From: Rhodocyclaceae bacterium
GTDB taxonomy: Bacteria; Pseudomonadota; Gammaproteobacteria; Burkholderiales; Rhodocyclaceae
Assembly: GCA_016721505.1 (NCBI GenBank)
Contig: JADKHX010000006.1
Location: forward strand, 62,001-126,000
DNA: 64,000 bases
Reading direction: 5' to 3'
How positions within the stretch are numbered: position 1 is the first letter of the stretch; every line of letters begins with the position of its first letter. This document shows, piece after piece, positions 47,538 through 56,911 of the stretch. A program made the position numbers and the translations under genes. Under the pieces are notes generated by a model. The model saw nothing but the letters and a program-made list of their open reading frames with translations. It ran no database searches and was not told the origin of the DNA.

Positions 47538-49586
47538 TCACCAGACTCGACAGCGTTTCTCAGCGACCATCGGCTGCCCTGCTTTACAGGCAAACGCTTG
47601 CTGAAATTCCGGCATATTCACCATCAGACCATTGACGCGGTATTTGCCTGGTGAATGCGGATTGGTTAGTGCGCGATCACGCAAATCTTCGGGACGGTTA
47701 TTTTCGCAAGCCCATTGCGAATAGCCGACAAAGAAGCGTTGCTCAGGTGTCAGGCCGTCACGTATTTCCAGTTTTTTGTCGGCGACTTCCATCTTCCATG
47801 CCATCCAGCCCAACACCAGACCACCGAGGTCGGCGATATCTTCACCGAGCGTGAGTTTGCTGTTGATTTTGATGTCATCGACAATGGTGTATTGCGCATA
47901 TTGATCGACGATGCACTGCGCACGTTGGTCAAATTCCTTGCGATCTTTTTCGGTCCACCAATCTTTCAAATTTCCTTTGGCATCGAACTGCCGGCCTTCG
48001 TCGTCAAAGCCGTGAGTTAGCTCGTGACCTATAGTGCCGCCAGTGTTGCCATAGTTCGGCGCGTCGTCCATCGCTGCGTCGTAAAGCGGCGGTTGCAACA
48101 CGCCTGCGGGAAAGTTGATATCGTTCATCTGCGGGTTGTAATAGGCATTCACTGTAGGCGGCGTCATACCCCACTCTTTGCGATCCAGCGGCTTGCCGAT
48201 CTTGGCAATATCGCGTTGCGCTTCAAAAAAATTGCCGCGTTGCACATTGCCGATGTAATCGCCACGCACTACGCGCAACTTCGAATAATCGCGCCAGGTA
48301 TCGGGATAGCCGATTTTATTCACCACGGTATGCAATTTCTCTAGCGCCTTTTTCTTGGTGTCCAAGCTCATCCACGGCAGTTGATTCAAATCGTTTTCCA
48401 TTGCTGTTTCGATTTGCTTGGTCATATGCAGTGTTTTGTTCTTCAGCGCGACACTGAAATTCCGGCTGACAAATTCCTGCCCCAGCGCTTCGCCCAGTTG
48501 CCCGTCGACCAAAGCTACGCAACGCTTCCAGCGCGGTTTTTGTTGCGGCACGCCGCGCAATTGTTTGCTGAAAAAATTGAAATCTTCGGTCGCAAATGCG
48601 GTCGACAAATGTTGCGCACTGGCACGCACCAGATGCCAACGGATATACGTTTTGATGTCATCCAAACTCGCCGTTTTGAGCAAACTATCAAAGGTTTTGA
48701 AGAACTCCGGCTCCGTTACATTGAACTTGCTAAAGCCTTTACCGCCAATGGATTTCAGATATTGATTCCAATCAAAAGCAGGCGTCAGCGCACCTAATTC
48801 TTTGCGGTTCATGTTATGGAAAATTTTGTACGGATCACGCTTGTCGACCTTGCTTAAGGAATTTTTCGCCAATGTAGTTTCAATCTGCATCACACTCGCT
48901 GCATGGCGCTTTGCGTCGCTCTCGCTCTCGCCTATCAACATCAGCATCTTTGTGATGTGTGCGACATATTGGTCACGAATGATCTGCGATTTTTCCTCAG
49001 GCTTTAAGTAGTAATCGCGATCCGGCAAGCCCAAGCCACCAGCAGCGGCAAATGCAATCACGCTGGATGAATCGGCGAAGTCTTGATTGGAACCAAAGCC
49101 AAAAAAGAAACCAGAGCTCGCCGTGGCCAACTGTAATTTCGCCAATAGCGCGGGCAATTCAGCGGTGGACTTCATCGCCGCGATTTGCTTCATTTGGCCA
49201 GCCAATGGCTGTCCGCCTTGTTTCTCAATTGCGGCTTCATCCATGCAGGCGGCAAAATAATCACCTAGCTTGGCTTGCCCTGACGCGCGACCCGCAGTTT
49301 GTTTGGCTAATCCTTCGAGAATGCCCCATAAATAACGCTGATTATCTTGCGTCAATTTCCCGTACACACTCCAGTGTGACTGGTCTGCGGGAATCGGATT
49401 GTTTTTCATCCAACCGCCACAAGTGTATTGATAGAAATCGACACAGGGGTCAGCCGTTTTGTCCATGCTGCTGACATCCAGGCCTGGGGTGTAAGGCAAC
49501 GTCGTCGTTGGCCGATCTTCTGCTTGCACGGGATTTACCAACAGTGCGATGCTGAAGGCCGATGCGATCAAAATTGAATTTTTCAT
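47538..49586 (-). CDS. pepO: M13 family metallopeptidase (neprilysin/PepO-like)
   Basis: Zinc endopeptidase, probably periplasmic. The 682-residue protein has a signal peptide ending PVQAE, the M13 N-terminal domain (MDKTADPCVDFYQYTCGGWMKNNPIPADQ in residues 40-68), NAYYNPQMNDINFPAGVLQPP and the zinc motif GHELTHGFDDEGRQFD with downstream GEDIADLGGLVL (third ligand Glu) and a C-terminal CKAGQPMVAEKRCRVW, typical of the family. Length is normal. Confidence 0.95.
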   Translation of the reverse strand: MKNSILIASAFSIALLVNPVQAEDRPTTTLPYTPGLDVSSMDKTADPCVDFYQYTCGGWMKNNPIPADQSHWSVYGKLTQDNQRYLWGILEGLAKQTAGRASGQAKLGDYFAACMDEAAIEKQGGQPLAGQMKQIAAMKSTAELPALLAKLQLATASSGFFFGFGSNQDFADSSSVIAFAAAGGLGLPDRDYYLKPEEKSQIIRDQYVAHITKMLMLIGESESDAKRHAASVMQIETTLAKNSLSKVDKRDPYKIFHNMNRKELGALTPAFDWNQYLKSIGGKGFSKFNVTEPEFFKTFDSLLKTASLDDIKTYIRWHLVRASAQHLSTAFATEDFNFFSKQLRGVPQQKPRWKRCVALVDGQLGEALGQEFVSRNFSVALKNKTLHMTKQIETAMENDLNQLPWMSLDTKKKALEKLHTVVNKIGYPDTWRDYSKLRVVRGDYIGNVQRGNFFEAQRDIAKIGKPLDRKEWGMTPPTVNAYYNPQMNDINFPAGVLQPPLYDAAMDDAPNYGNTGGTIGHELTHGFDDEGRQFDAKGNLKDWWTEKDRKEFDQRAQCIVDQYAQYTIVDDIKINSKLTLGEDIADLGGLVLGWMAWKMEVADKKLEIRDGLTPEQRFFVGYSQWACENNRPEDLRDRALTNPHSPGKYRVNGLMVNMPEFQQAFACKAGQPMVAEKRCRVW

Positions 49587-49730
49587 GAATGGTGATCCAT
49601 ATTTGCCGACGAGAGGCGATGCGGGAGTATCGCAAAAATATCACCCACCTTTCTGCATTTAGCGCGTTGCATACAGACGCTGAGGTATTCTGCATATCCA
49701 TGCACTTTGTACAACTTCAGGCGATCAACT

Positions 49731-51062
49731 TTGAGTAATCCGCCCTCCGCTGTTTCGCCTCGCTTCGTCACCGGCTCGCTATTTCGCCACATTGCTGTCA
49801 TGTCGACAACCGGCGCAATTGGTTTAATCGCGGTGTTCCTGGTCGATTTGATCAATCTGTTTTATATCTCCCTACTCGGCCAGCAACACATGACTGCCGC
49901 GGTGGCTTTTGCCGGGGTGGTTGGATTTTTCCAAGTTTCGTTTTGTGTCGGCGTGATGATAGGAATTGCCGCAGTAGTTGCGCGGACGATCGGCGCAGGA
50001 CGGACGGAAGACGCAAGGCGTATCGCCACGACCAGCTTGGTGTTGATGGGTGTCGCCTGCATCCTCGTGGCGATTGGCGGCTATGTTTTCCTTGAGCAAA
50101 TTCTTAGCTCACTAGGTGCGACAGGCGAGACACATGTGCATGCCACAAAATATTTACAGATCACTCTCGCGTCGATGCCGGTGCTTGGCGTGGGTATGGC
50201 CTGTTCCGCTTTGTTGCGTGCCATTGGTGATGCCAAACGCTCGATGACGGTGACGCTGACCGGTGCAATGGTGACAGCGGCGCTTGATCCACTGTTGATA
50301 TTTGGTTTGCACCTCGATTTGGTCGGTGCAGCAATCGCCATGGTGGTTGCGCGTTTGGCAATACTCTCAGTCGCGTTGCACGGCGTACGGCGTACGCATC
50401 AACTGTTGGGAAAATTCGAACCCGCGAAATTGCGCGCCGATGCCCGCGCCATCGGTCAGGTATCCGGCCCGGCGATCATGGCTAATCTCGCCACGCCATT
50501 TGGCTTGGCCTTCGTCACCAGCTTCATGGCACCTTTTGGCGCACAAGCCGTCGCTGGTATGGCGACCATCGATCGGCTCACGCCAGTGGCCTTCGGTTTA
50601 GTTTATGCCCTGAGTGGCTCAGTCGGCCCCATCATCGGCCAAAATCTCGGCGCCCGGCGTTTTGACCGAGTACGCCAAACTCTCAAGGATAGTTTGTTGT
50701 TCATGAGCATTGCCGTTGCCAGCGCGTGGTTGATTCTGGCCTTGGGGCAAAATCTCATCATCAGGGCTTTCTCAGCACAAGGCCTCGCTGCAGATTTGAT
50801 TTCGCTGTTTTGCAGTTTTGTGGCGGCAAGTTTTTTCTTCGTTGGTGCGCTATTTGTTTCCAATGCGGCATTCAATAATCTAGGTCGTCCGCTTTATTCA
50901 ATGGGATTCAATTGGGCGCGAGCCACACTGGGCACAATTCCATTTGCCTACATCGGCGCGCACTACGGCGCACTCGGTGTTCTGGTTGGCTCCTCTTTCG
51001 GCGCAATAATTTTCGGTTCGCTAGCAACATGGGTGGCATTTCGCCTTACTGCGCGACAATAA
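49731..51062 (+). CDS. MATE family efflux transporter
   Basis: Multidrug and toxin extrusion-type antiporter of the inner membrane with about 12 membrane segments. It starts SNPPSAVSPRFVTGSLFRHIAVMS, and has the two homologous halves (GLIAVFLVDLINLFYISLLGQQ and AQAVAGMATIDRLTPVAFGLVYALSGSVGPIIGQNLGA). No ATG fits: the frame starts with TTG, either at 49707 or, preferred here, at 49731 with AGG nine bases upstream. Substrate unknown. Confidence 0.9.
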   Translation: MSNPPSAVSPRFVTGSLFRHIAVMSTTGAIGLIAVFLVDLINLFYISLLGQQHMTAAVAFAGVVGFFQVSFCVGVMIGIAAVVARTIGAGRTEDARRIATTSLVLMGVACILVAIGGYVFLEQILSSLGATGETHVHATKYLQITLASMPVLGVGMACSALLRAIGDAKRSMTVTLTGAMVTAALDPLLIFGLHLDLVGAAIAMVVARLAILSVALHGVRRTHQLLGKFEPAKLRADARAIGQVSGPAIMANLATPFGLAFVTSFMAPFGAQAVAGMATIDRLTPVAFGLVYALSGSVGPIIGQNLGARRFDRVRQTLKDSLLFMSIAVASAWLILALGQNLIIRAFSAQGLAADLISLFCSFVAASFFFVGALFVSNAAFNNLGRPLYSMGFNWARATLGTIPFAYIGAHYGALGVLVGSSFGAIIFGSLATWVAFRLTARQ

Positions 51063-51116
51063 TGGCCTGTGTTTCGGCGCAGCACAAAAACTCTCCACCG
51101 CCTATTGGAGTATCCA

Positions 51117-52343
51117 ATGAACGAGTCTTCTTCATCCAATAATCTGACGCGTACCACACTCAATGTCGCTGCCATTGGTGGCCTTGCAGTGACTTCATTT
51201 TGGGTGATGCAACCATTTTTACTAGGCCTGATTTGGGCAGCGACAATCGTCGTCGCGACTTGGCCACTATTGGAAATTGTGCGAGCTCGCGTCAAAGGAC
51301 ATCGTGCGCTGGCCGCCACCATCATGACGCTGGCGCTACTGATAATTTTTCTGCTCCCGCTAGGCATTGCGGTGACGACGATCATTTCGCATTTCGATGA
51401 GATCGCCGCATTGGTTAATTCGGCGCATACATGGAAATTGCCGACCGCGCCGGAGTGGGTTGCCGCGTTGCCTTTAGCGGGTGAAAAAATCACCGACGTC
51501 TGGAACGAAGTAGCCGAGAAGGGATTTGCCTACCTCACGCCCTACGCCAATCAAATTTTTCTACTCACCACAAAAAATTTGAGCAGCGTCGGCAGTGCTT
51601 TGATGCAAATCGGATTAACGCTAGCGATTTCTGCGGTGCTGTATTTCGATGGTGACACCGCAGCACACGGCATCCGTAAGTTTTTTCATCGCTTGGCCGG
51701 CGACCAAGGCGACCGTGCCGTGGTGCTTGCCAGCCAAGCAGTGCGCGGCGTGGCCTTAGGCGTCGTAGTCACCGCATTGCTGCAATCCCTGCTCGGCGGA
51801 ATCGGTTTATGGCTTACCGGCATACCTTTCGCCGGTCCATTGATACTGATGATGTTCATATTTTGTTTAGCGCAAATCGGCCCGACGCTGGTGCTCTTGC
51901 CTATCGTCGGCTGGCTGTATTGGTCGGATCAAGGCGCTGCAGCCACGGCGTTGCTGGTCATCACCATCGTCGCCGGCACAATGGATAACTTTTTGCGGCC
52001 TTATTTCATAAAAAGAGGTGCTGACTTACCGATGCTCTTGATTTTTGTCGGTGTAATTGGCGGCCTGCTCGGCTTTGGTCCGATAGGAATTTTCATTGGA
52101 CCGGTGGTGCTGGCGGTGACCTATAAGTTGATTGAAGAATGGATAGATGAAGACCAACCCTTGCCTGTCAGCGAAGTAGCTCTCTGCGACAGGGAAATTG
52201 AGTCAGTTGGTGCTGATGCGGAGTGCCGGCTTAGTACAGCCGACCCGCTACGCAGGCACGAAGCAGTGCTTCGTGAAACCCCTGCTTCGCCGCCGTCACA
52301 AAACACTACCAACAGCGATCAGGTTGCGGATAACAAATCATGA
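51117..52343 (+). CDS. AI-2E family (PerM-like) transporter
   Basis: A 408-residue inner-membrane protein with about seven to eight hydrophobic segments and the family pattern: NVAAIGGLAVTSFWVMQPFLLGLIWAATIVVATWP, VRGVALGVVVTALLQSLLGGIGLW, LLPIVGWLYWSDQGAAATALLV, NFLRPYFIKRGADLPMLLIFVGVIGGLLGFGPIGIFIGPVVLA. ATG 51117 has GGAG seven bases upstream. The hydrophilic C-terminal tail (about 55 residues) begins with a dispersed repeat (SVGADAECR). Despite the family name, the solute is not predictable. Confidence 0.9.
   Translation: MNESSSSNNLTRTTLNVAAIGGLAVTSFWVMQPFLLGLIWAATIVVATWPLLEIVRARVKGHRALAATIMTLALLIIFLLPLGIAVTTIISHFDEIAALVNSAHTWKLPTAPEWVAALPLAGEKITDVWNEVAEKGFAYLTPYANQIFLLTTKNLSSVGSALMQIGLTLAISAVLYFDGDTAAHGIRKFFHRLAGDQGDRAVVLASQAVRGVALGVVVTALLQSLLGGIGLWLTGIPFAGPLILMMFIFCLAQIGPTLVLLPIVGWLYWSDQGAAATALLVITIVAGTMDNFLRPYFIKRGADLPMLLIFVGVIGGLLGFGPIGIFIGPVVLAVTYKLIEEWIDEDQPLPVSEVALCDREIESVGADAECRLSTADPLRRHEAVLRETPASPPSQNTTNSDQVADNKS
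52204..52227 (+). repeat. Dispersed repeat, partial copy, coding
   Basis: CAGTTGGTGCTGATGCGGAGTGCC, in frame in the C-terminal tail of the AI-2E gene. It is followed by further inverted repeats (GCCGGCT/AGCCGAC and a CACGAAGC palindrome), so the inserted stretch may be longer. Confidence 0.6.
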
Positions 52344-53236
52344 CAGCTGAACTCGATAACTGGCGCTTGCTGGGGCGTATGCAGGCATGGCGTGATTACC
52401 AAATTTTCATGCTCGACAGCTTGTGGCACGATGCCAGCGCAGAACAAAAACCCACACTTGTTTTGATTCACGGCTATCCCACCTCAAGCTGGGATTTCAG
52501 TCCGATGTGGCAGCAGCTCAGCGCACGATTCCGCTTAGTCACCGCCGATTTACTCGGTATGGGTTTTAGTAGCAAACCTTTACCGCATCAGTACACGATT
52601 GGCGAGCAAGCCGACTTGATGCAGGCGGTGATGCAATTTGCCGGTGTTGGAAATTGCCACATCCTCGCGCACGATTATGGCGACACTGTTACGCAAGAAT
52701 TGTTAGCACGAGATTTAAGCAACGCCGCATCACGCTATCACTCAGTGACTCTGCTCAACGGCGGTTTGTTTCCAGAAACACACCGCGCCACCTCGAAACA
52801 GAAATTGATGGCCGGCCCTTTCGGACCATTGCTCGCGCGCTTAACGACTCAGAAAAAATTGCTTGACGCATTTAGTGTGGTGTTCGGCGCACAAACCAAG
52901 CCTGACGCTCAGTTGCGCGCATCTGTATGGCAACTGGTTAATGAAAATAAAGGCTTGCGTGTGTTGCCGCCCCTGCTCAATTACATCCGCGAACGACGGC
53001 AATTTCGCGAGCGCTGGCTTGGCGCATTGACTAACGCTCGCATGCCCTTGGCGCTGATCAATGGCAGCAGCGATCCGGTGTCCGGTGCGCATATGGTGGT
53101 GAGATTTCGCGAATTGCTCGGCAGCAATCATTTCATCCGCGAGCTTGCTGGCATCGGCCACTATCCGCAAGTCGAAGCGCCGCAATTGGTGCTGGCGGCA
53201 TTCGAGGAATTCCTCGACGGACTACCGCAGGGCTGA
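52340..53236 (+). CDS. Alpha/beta hydrolase, MEST (PEG1)-like
   Basis: A 298-residue alpha/beta-fold hydrolase. HGYPTSSWDFSP is the oxyanion region, the nucleophile elbow reads LAHDYGDTVTQELLAR (Asp as nucleophile, as in epoxide hydrolases and dehalogenases), acid Asp is in INGSSDPVSGAHM and His in GIGHYPQVEAP. LLNGGLFPETHRATSKQKL and YIRERRQFRERWLGAL closely match what I recall of vertebrate MEST. The start overlaps the AI-2E stop. Activity is probably epoxide hydrolase- or dehalogenase-like; unproven. Confidence 0.9.
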   Translation: MTAELDNWRLLGRMQAWRDYQIFMLDSLWHDASAEQKPTLVLIHGYPTSSWDFSPMWQQLSARFRLVTADLLGMGFSSKPLPHQYTIGEQADLMQAVMQFAGVGNCHILAHDYGDTVTQELLARDLSNAASRYHSVTLLNGGLFPETHRATSKQKLMAGPFGPLLARLTTQKKLLDAFSVVFGAQTKPDAQLRASVWQLVNENKGLRVLPPLLNYIRERRQFRERWLGALTNARMPLALINGSSDPVSGAHMVVRFRELLGSNHFIRELAGIGHYPQVEAPQLVLAAFEEFLDGLPQG

Positions 53237-53238
53237 GA

Positions 53239-53622
53239 TTAATCGCTTAAGCCACGGATCAAACGTCCGTCTCGTTTAGTCGGTCGTCCGCGCAAATTCG
53301 CCCCCGGCATCGGTGCTAGTTTGCGCATCTCTTGCTGTTTTAATCGCGCCGCAAGACTCGCCGGTGTTTCTTCATAAAGCTTGCGCGCTTCGACTGCGGG
53401 TCTTCGTTGATCAGAGACGCCGATCACGATCACTACTTGCCGCGCATCACCTGCCGTAATCTCAATTTCGTCACCGGCTTTAACTTCACGCGCGGCTTTG
53501 GCATGCTCGCCATTCCATTTCACTTTATTGCCGCTCACCGCAGCAGCAGCAAGACTGCGCGTCTTGAAAAATCTCGCGGCCCACAGCCATTTGTCGATGC
53601 GCAATTGCAGCAACTCGCCCAC
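53239..53622 (-). CDS. hslR: RNA-binding S4 domain protein, Hsp15 family
   Basis: Heat-shock ribosome-associated protein that binds stalled 50S-tRNA complexes in E. coli. The 127-residue protein has the S4 domain at the N-terminus (LRIDKWLWAARFFKTRSLAAAAVSGNKVKWNG), a linker region KLYEETPASLAARLKQQE and a basic C-terminus GRPTKRDGRLIRGL, a match to HslR. It lies 3 bases after the M20 peptidase on the same strand. Confidence 0.95.
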   Translation of the reverse strand: MGELLQLRIDKWLWAARFFKTRSLAAAAVSGNKVKWNGEHAKAAREVKAGDEIEITAGDARQVVIVIGVSDQRRPAVEARKLYEETPASLAARLKQQEMRKLAPMPGANLRGRPTKRDGRLIRGLSD

Positions 53623-53625
53623 GAC

Positions 53626-55110
53626 TTATTTGCCCGCCACAGGCCCGACAGTCACGCTCAAAAAGCGATGATAAAAGCGCACCATCTCGGCCAAGTTGGC
53701 TTCTGAAATCCGCTCATTGGTGCCGTGGAAGCGTGGCAAATCTTCCTTCGCCGCACGCACCGGCGAGAACTTGAAAATATGCTCGCTGACATCGACAAAT
53801 CGCCGTGAATCGGTGGCTGCAACCATCAGGCCGGGCGCGACTAATGTGCCGGGGAATATCTCGCGCACGGTTCGATTAAGTGCCATAAACGCCGGTGAAT
53901 CCGCCGACATCACGGGCGATGGATCAGAGTTATTTGGCACCATCTTTACTTCGATTGCCTCGTTAGCGATGATTTGTTTGACCCTTGCAATCACGCTCTC
54001 ACTGGTATCGCCCGGCATCAAACGAAAATTCACGGTGGCCTCAGCCACGCCTGGTAAAACATTTTCCTTATTGCCGGCATGAATAATGGTCAACGCCGTG
54101 GTGGTGCGCAGCATCGCGTTGCTGCTGCCGCCACTGGCTTCCAATTGTCGACGAACAAGCGGCTCGAACAGCCACAAATTCGATAGCGCCACGCGGCCAA
54201 ATCCGCTCATTTCCGGTGCCAAAGTCTCCAGCATTTGCCGGCCCACGCCGCTCACGCTGGCTGGAAATGGCTGATGCTCCAAACGATCCATGGCGCGGGT
54301 CAGTTGCCCAATCGCGCTGGTGCCGGTGGCGGGCGGCATGGACGAATGTCCGGGCAACGCAACCGCCTTGAATTCGAGCGTGAGATAACCTTTTTCGGCC
54401 ACCCCTATCATTGCCACGGACTGTTCCACGCCGGGCACCACCCCTTGCGTCACCATCAAACCTTCGTCGAGCACCAGATCAAGTTTGATCCCGCGCGCGG
54501 CGAGCAATTCAGACATCGATTGCGCGTCATGGCGGGTCACCTCTTCATCGTGCGTCAGCGCCAGATAAACCGTGCGTTCGGGTTGAAAGCCGCTGGCGAT
54601 CAACATCTCCACCGCTTCCATTTGCGAAATCAAATTGCTTTTGTTATCCCACGCGCCACGTCCCCAGACAAAGCCATCTTTGCGCACGCCATCAAACGGC
54701 GGCTGTTGCCACAGCGTTTCCGTGCCCGGTGCAATGGGCACCACGTCTTGATGCGCGAGTAGCAATATCGGCTTGGCCTTAGCGTCTTTGCCAATCCATG
54801 TGTAGAGCAGGCCTTGCCCATTCACTACTTCGCGCTTGAGCACGCGATGCAGATTAGGAAAGCTCGTCTCCAGATGACGATGAAGTTTCTGAAATTCCGC
54901 CGCGCCTTGATCTTCACTGAGGAAGCTGAATACCGTTCGTGGTCGCACTGCACCGGCCAAATGCTCGGACACTAAATTGGTGTCGACTTTTAGTTCCGGT
55001 AAGACCGGTACCACCAGTTGCTTGGAAGAATTGCGCCAAGTATTGATGCCAAGAATCAGCACCAACACCAGCACAGCGATCGCGATAAATTTGAATAATT
55101 TGATTAACAC
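53626..55110 (-). CDS. M20 family metallopeptidase (PM20D1/CPS1-like)
   Basis: A 494-residue membrane-anchored zinc peptidase. One N-terminal hydrophobic helix (IAIAVLVLVLILGINTW) is followed by metal and catalytic motifs LLAHQDVVPIAPGT, GRGAWDNKSN (bridging Asp), LTHDEEVTRHDAQ (Glu pair), a dimerisation-lid domain with GHSSMPPATG, and FHGTNERISEANL (His ligand). GTG 55110 is chosen because GAGGAG lies 5-6 bases upstream; the longer GTG at 55128 has no such site. It follows the oxidoreductase gene by 14 bases. Confidence 0.93.
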   Translation of the reverse strand: MLIKLFKFIAIAVLVLVLILGINTWRNSSKQLVVPVLPELKVDTNLVSEHLAGAVRPRTVFSFLSEDQGAAEFQKLHRHLETSFPNLHRVLKREVVNGQGLLYTWIGKDAKAKPILLLAHQDVVPIAPGTETLWQQPPFDGVRKDGFVWGRGAWDNKSNLISQMEAVEMLIASGFQPERTVYLALTHDEEVTRHDAQSMSELLAARGIKLDLVLDEGLMVTQGVVPGVEQSVAMIGVAEKGYLTLEFKAVALPGHSSMPPATGTSAIGQLTRAMDRLEHQPFPASVSGVGRQMLETLAPEMSGFGRVALSNLWLFEPLVRRQLEASGGSSNAMLRTTTALTIIHAGNKENVLPGVAEATVNFRLMPGDTSESVIARVKQIIANEAIEVKMVPNNSDPSPVMSADSPAFMALNRTVREIFPGTLVAPGLMVAATDSRRFVDVSEHIFKFSPVRAAKEDLPRFHGTNERISEANLAEMVRFYHRFLSVTVGPVAGK

Positions 55111-55124
55111 TATTTCTCCTCGGG

Positions 55125-56129
55125 TCACTTCACCGCAAGCACAATTTTGCCCGTCGCACGCCCTGTTTGTATGTACTGCAATGCCGCTTTGGTTTGATCC
55201 AACGGGAATACTTTATCGATCACCGGATGAATCATTTCACTGCTGACCATTTCGGCGATTATCGCTAGCTTGCTGCCTTCCGGTTGCAACAACACCGGGG
55301 CAAAGCGCGCATGCTGGGCGCGTGCCAAGCGACGATTTTTCCAGTTAAGCAAATCAAACAGCCAGCCCATGTACACCGGCAAACCTTCCTCGCGCGCCCA
55401 AGCCGATGTCGGAATGCCAACTATGGTGACCAGGATGCCACCCGCCTTTAAAACACCAAATGATTTGACTTGATTCTCGCCGCCCAGCGTTTCAAATACG
55501 ACATCAATATCCTTGAGCACTTGCTCAAAGGCTTGTGTCTTGTAATCGATTACCTCATCCGCACCCAGCGCTTTAACCATCTCCACATTTTTCGTGCTGG
55601 TGGTGGTGAACACATAGGCACCGAGTTCCTTGGCAATCTGAATCGCGATACTGCCGATGCCGCCAGCACCGGCATGAATCAACACACGCTGCCCCGCTTG
55701 CAGCTTGGCTACGGTAACCAGTGCTTGCCATGTCGTCAGCGCCACCAAAGGCAATGCCGCCGCTTCTTGATGACTGATATTTTTTGGTTTCATCGCGACG
55801 AACTTTTCGTCGACCGTCACGAATTCGGCAAACGTACCCATGTACGCCGCACCCACTCGCGAGAAAACTTCATCGCCGACTTTGAATTGACGCACGCCAG
55901 CACCCACGGCCACCACCTCACCAGAAACATCAAAACCCATCACGAAGGGGAAAGTTAATTTCCGAATCGCCTTGAGCGCGCCTTGTTGAATTTTGAAGTC
56001 GACTGGATTGAGCGAGGCCGCGTGAATTTCTATCAACACTTCGTTGGTGCCGGCAGTCGGCTTCGGTATCTCGCGGAGTTCGACGACGTCAGCGGTTTCA
56101 CCGTATTTTGTACAGACGATGGCTTTCAT
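55125..56129 (-). CDS. NADP-dependent quinone oxidoreductase (zinc-independent MDR family)
   Basis: A 334-residue medium-chain reductase. It begins MKAIVCTKYGETADVVELREIPKP, then HAASLNPVDFKIQQG (quinone-reductase signature), the Rossmann motif HAGAGGIGSIAIQIAKELGAYVF at about 150, DYKTQAFEQVLKDIDVVFETLGG and the C-terminal ALQYIQTGRATGKIVLAVK. GAGGAGGT precedes the ATG. No catalytic zinc ligands are seen. It heads an operon with the M20 peptidase and Hsp15 genes. Confidence 0.93.
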   Translation of the reverse strand: MKAIVCTKYGETADVVELREIPKPTAGTNEVLIEIHAASLNPVDFKIQQGALKAIRKLTFPFVMGFDVSGEVVAVGAGVRQFKVGDEVFSRVGAAYMGTFAEFVTVDEKFVAMKPKNISHQEAAALPLVALTTWQALVTVAKLQAGQRVLIHAGAGGIGSIAIQIAKELGAYVFTTTSTKNVEMVKALGADEVIDYKTQAFEQVLKDIDVVFETLGGENQVKSFGVLKAGGILVTIVGIPTSAWAREEGLPVYMGWLFDLLNWKNRRLARAQHARFAPVLLQPEGSKLAIIAEMVSSEMIHPVIDKVFPLDQTKAALQYIQTGRATGKIVLAVK

Positions 56130-56180
56130 ATTCTTACCTCCTCTTTACTACTGGCTGAAACATGTTGTGGCTAGAGTTTA

Positions 56181-56204
56181 ACGGCGTGTGGTCAGCACCA
56201 ACTG
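56181..56204 (-). repeat. Dispersed repeat, short form, supplies a stop codon
   Basis: On the minus strand CAGTTGGTGCTGACCACACG then CCGT. The SGNH hydrolase gene ends inside it: GCC AGT TGG TGC TGA, so the element provides the last codons and the stop. Confidence 0.8.
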
Positions 56205-56911
56205 GCGGACTGTGACCGAATACGACCAGCAATCTCATCCGCCCATTGCCGATAAATCGCTGGCCCGGGATGAAAACCGTCGCTAGCCATGGCTTCTGTG
56301 CCTATTCCGCTGAAAAAATTGAGCGGCACGAATTCGCAATGTGGTGTGGCTTCGGTCAGCGTTTGTAGTGTGCGATCAAATTGCTTCGCACGCGCACCGA
56401 TGTACCAGCGCAAAGGCTGTGGTAGCGCGGGGAAACGGTGCATCGGCGGCAAACCGCAGACAAAAATATGCCGCGCTTCAAAGCGTGATTGGAGCATCGT
56501 CAACAAGGCACTTTGCGCAGCTCGCCAGCGGCGCAAACTATGCTGTTCAGTGACATCATTCACCCCGAGCGACGTGATGATTACGTCATACGGTTCTGCA
56601 TCAAACGCATGTAAATCTGCAATGGCATTCGCGGTCGTGTGCCCTGTGGTGGCGACAAGTCGCCAGTGCAATTGAAATGAATCTTGCAAGGCACTGATCA
56701 ACCCGCCAGAAAGTGCTTCCGCTTGGGTCGCGGCGCCGACGCCCGCAGCCGCAGAGTCACCCACAATTAACACGCGAAGCACCGAACCAGCGCCGACGAT
56801 GCCACTACGCTCGCCGCCCGGCTCTGGCAAGCGCGGCACCTTGGCGCGCGTCTGCTTGCCTTGCCACAGCAGCACGGGAGCCAAAGCTAAAGTTGTCGCG
56901 AAGTGACGCAC
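56192..56911 (-). CDS. SGNH/GDSL hydrolase
   Basis: A 239-residue esterase/lipase-type hydrolase. Block I is VLIVGDSAAAGVG (GDS with nucleophile Ser), block III TSLGVNDVTEQ (GxND), and block V DGFHPGPAIYRQWADEI (DxxH). The N-terminus is moderately hydrophobic (FATTLALAPVLLWQ) and could anchor or export it. The start is a GTG directly next to a palindromic element, without a good ribosome site, so the true start may be elsewhere. The last residues and stop come from a dispersed repeat. Confidence 0.9.
   Translation of the reverse strand: MRHFATTLALAPVLLWQGKQTRAKVPRLPEPGGERSGIVGAGSVLRVLIVGDSAAAGVGAATQAEALSGGLISALQDSFQLHWRLVATTGHTTANAIADLHAFDAEPYDVIITSLGVNDVTEQHSLRRWRAAQSALLTMLQSRFEARHIFVCGLPPMHRFPALPQPLRWYIGARAKQFDRTLQTLTEATPHCEFVPLNFFSGIGTEAMASDGFHPGPAIYRQWADEIAGRIRSQSASWC

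Noticed and set aside
53180..53205. TTGGTGCTGG in the MEST-like hydrolase gene
   Set aside because: Only ten bases match the dispersed repeat and the flanks do not; it encodes a conserved part of the protein, so it is chance.
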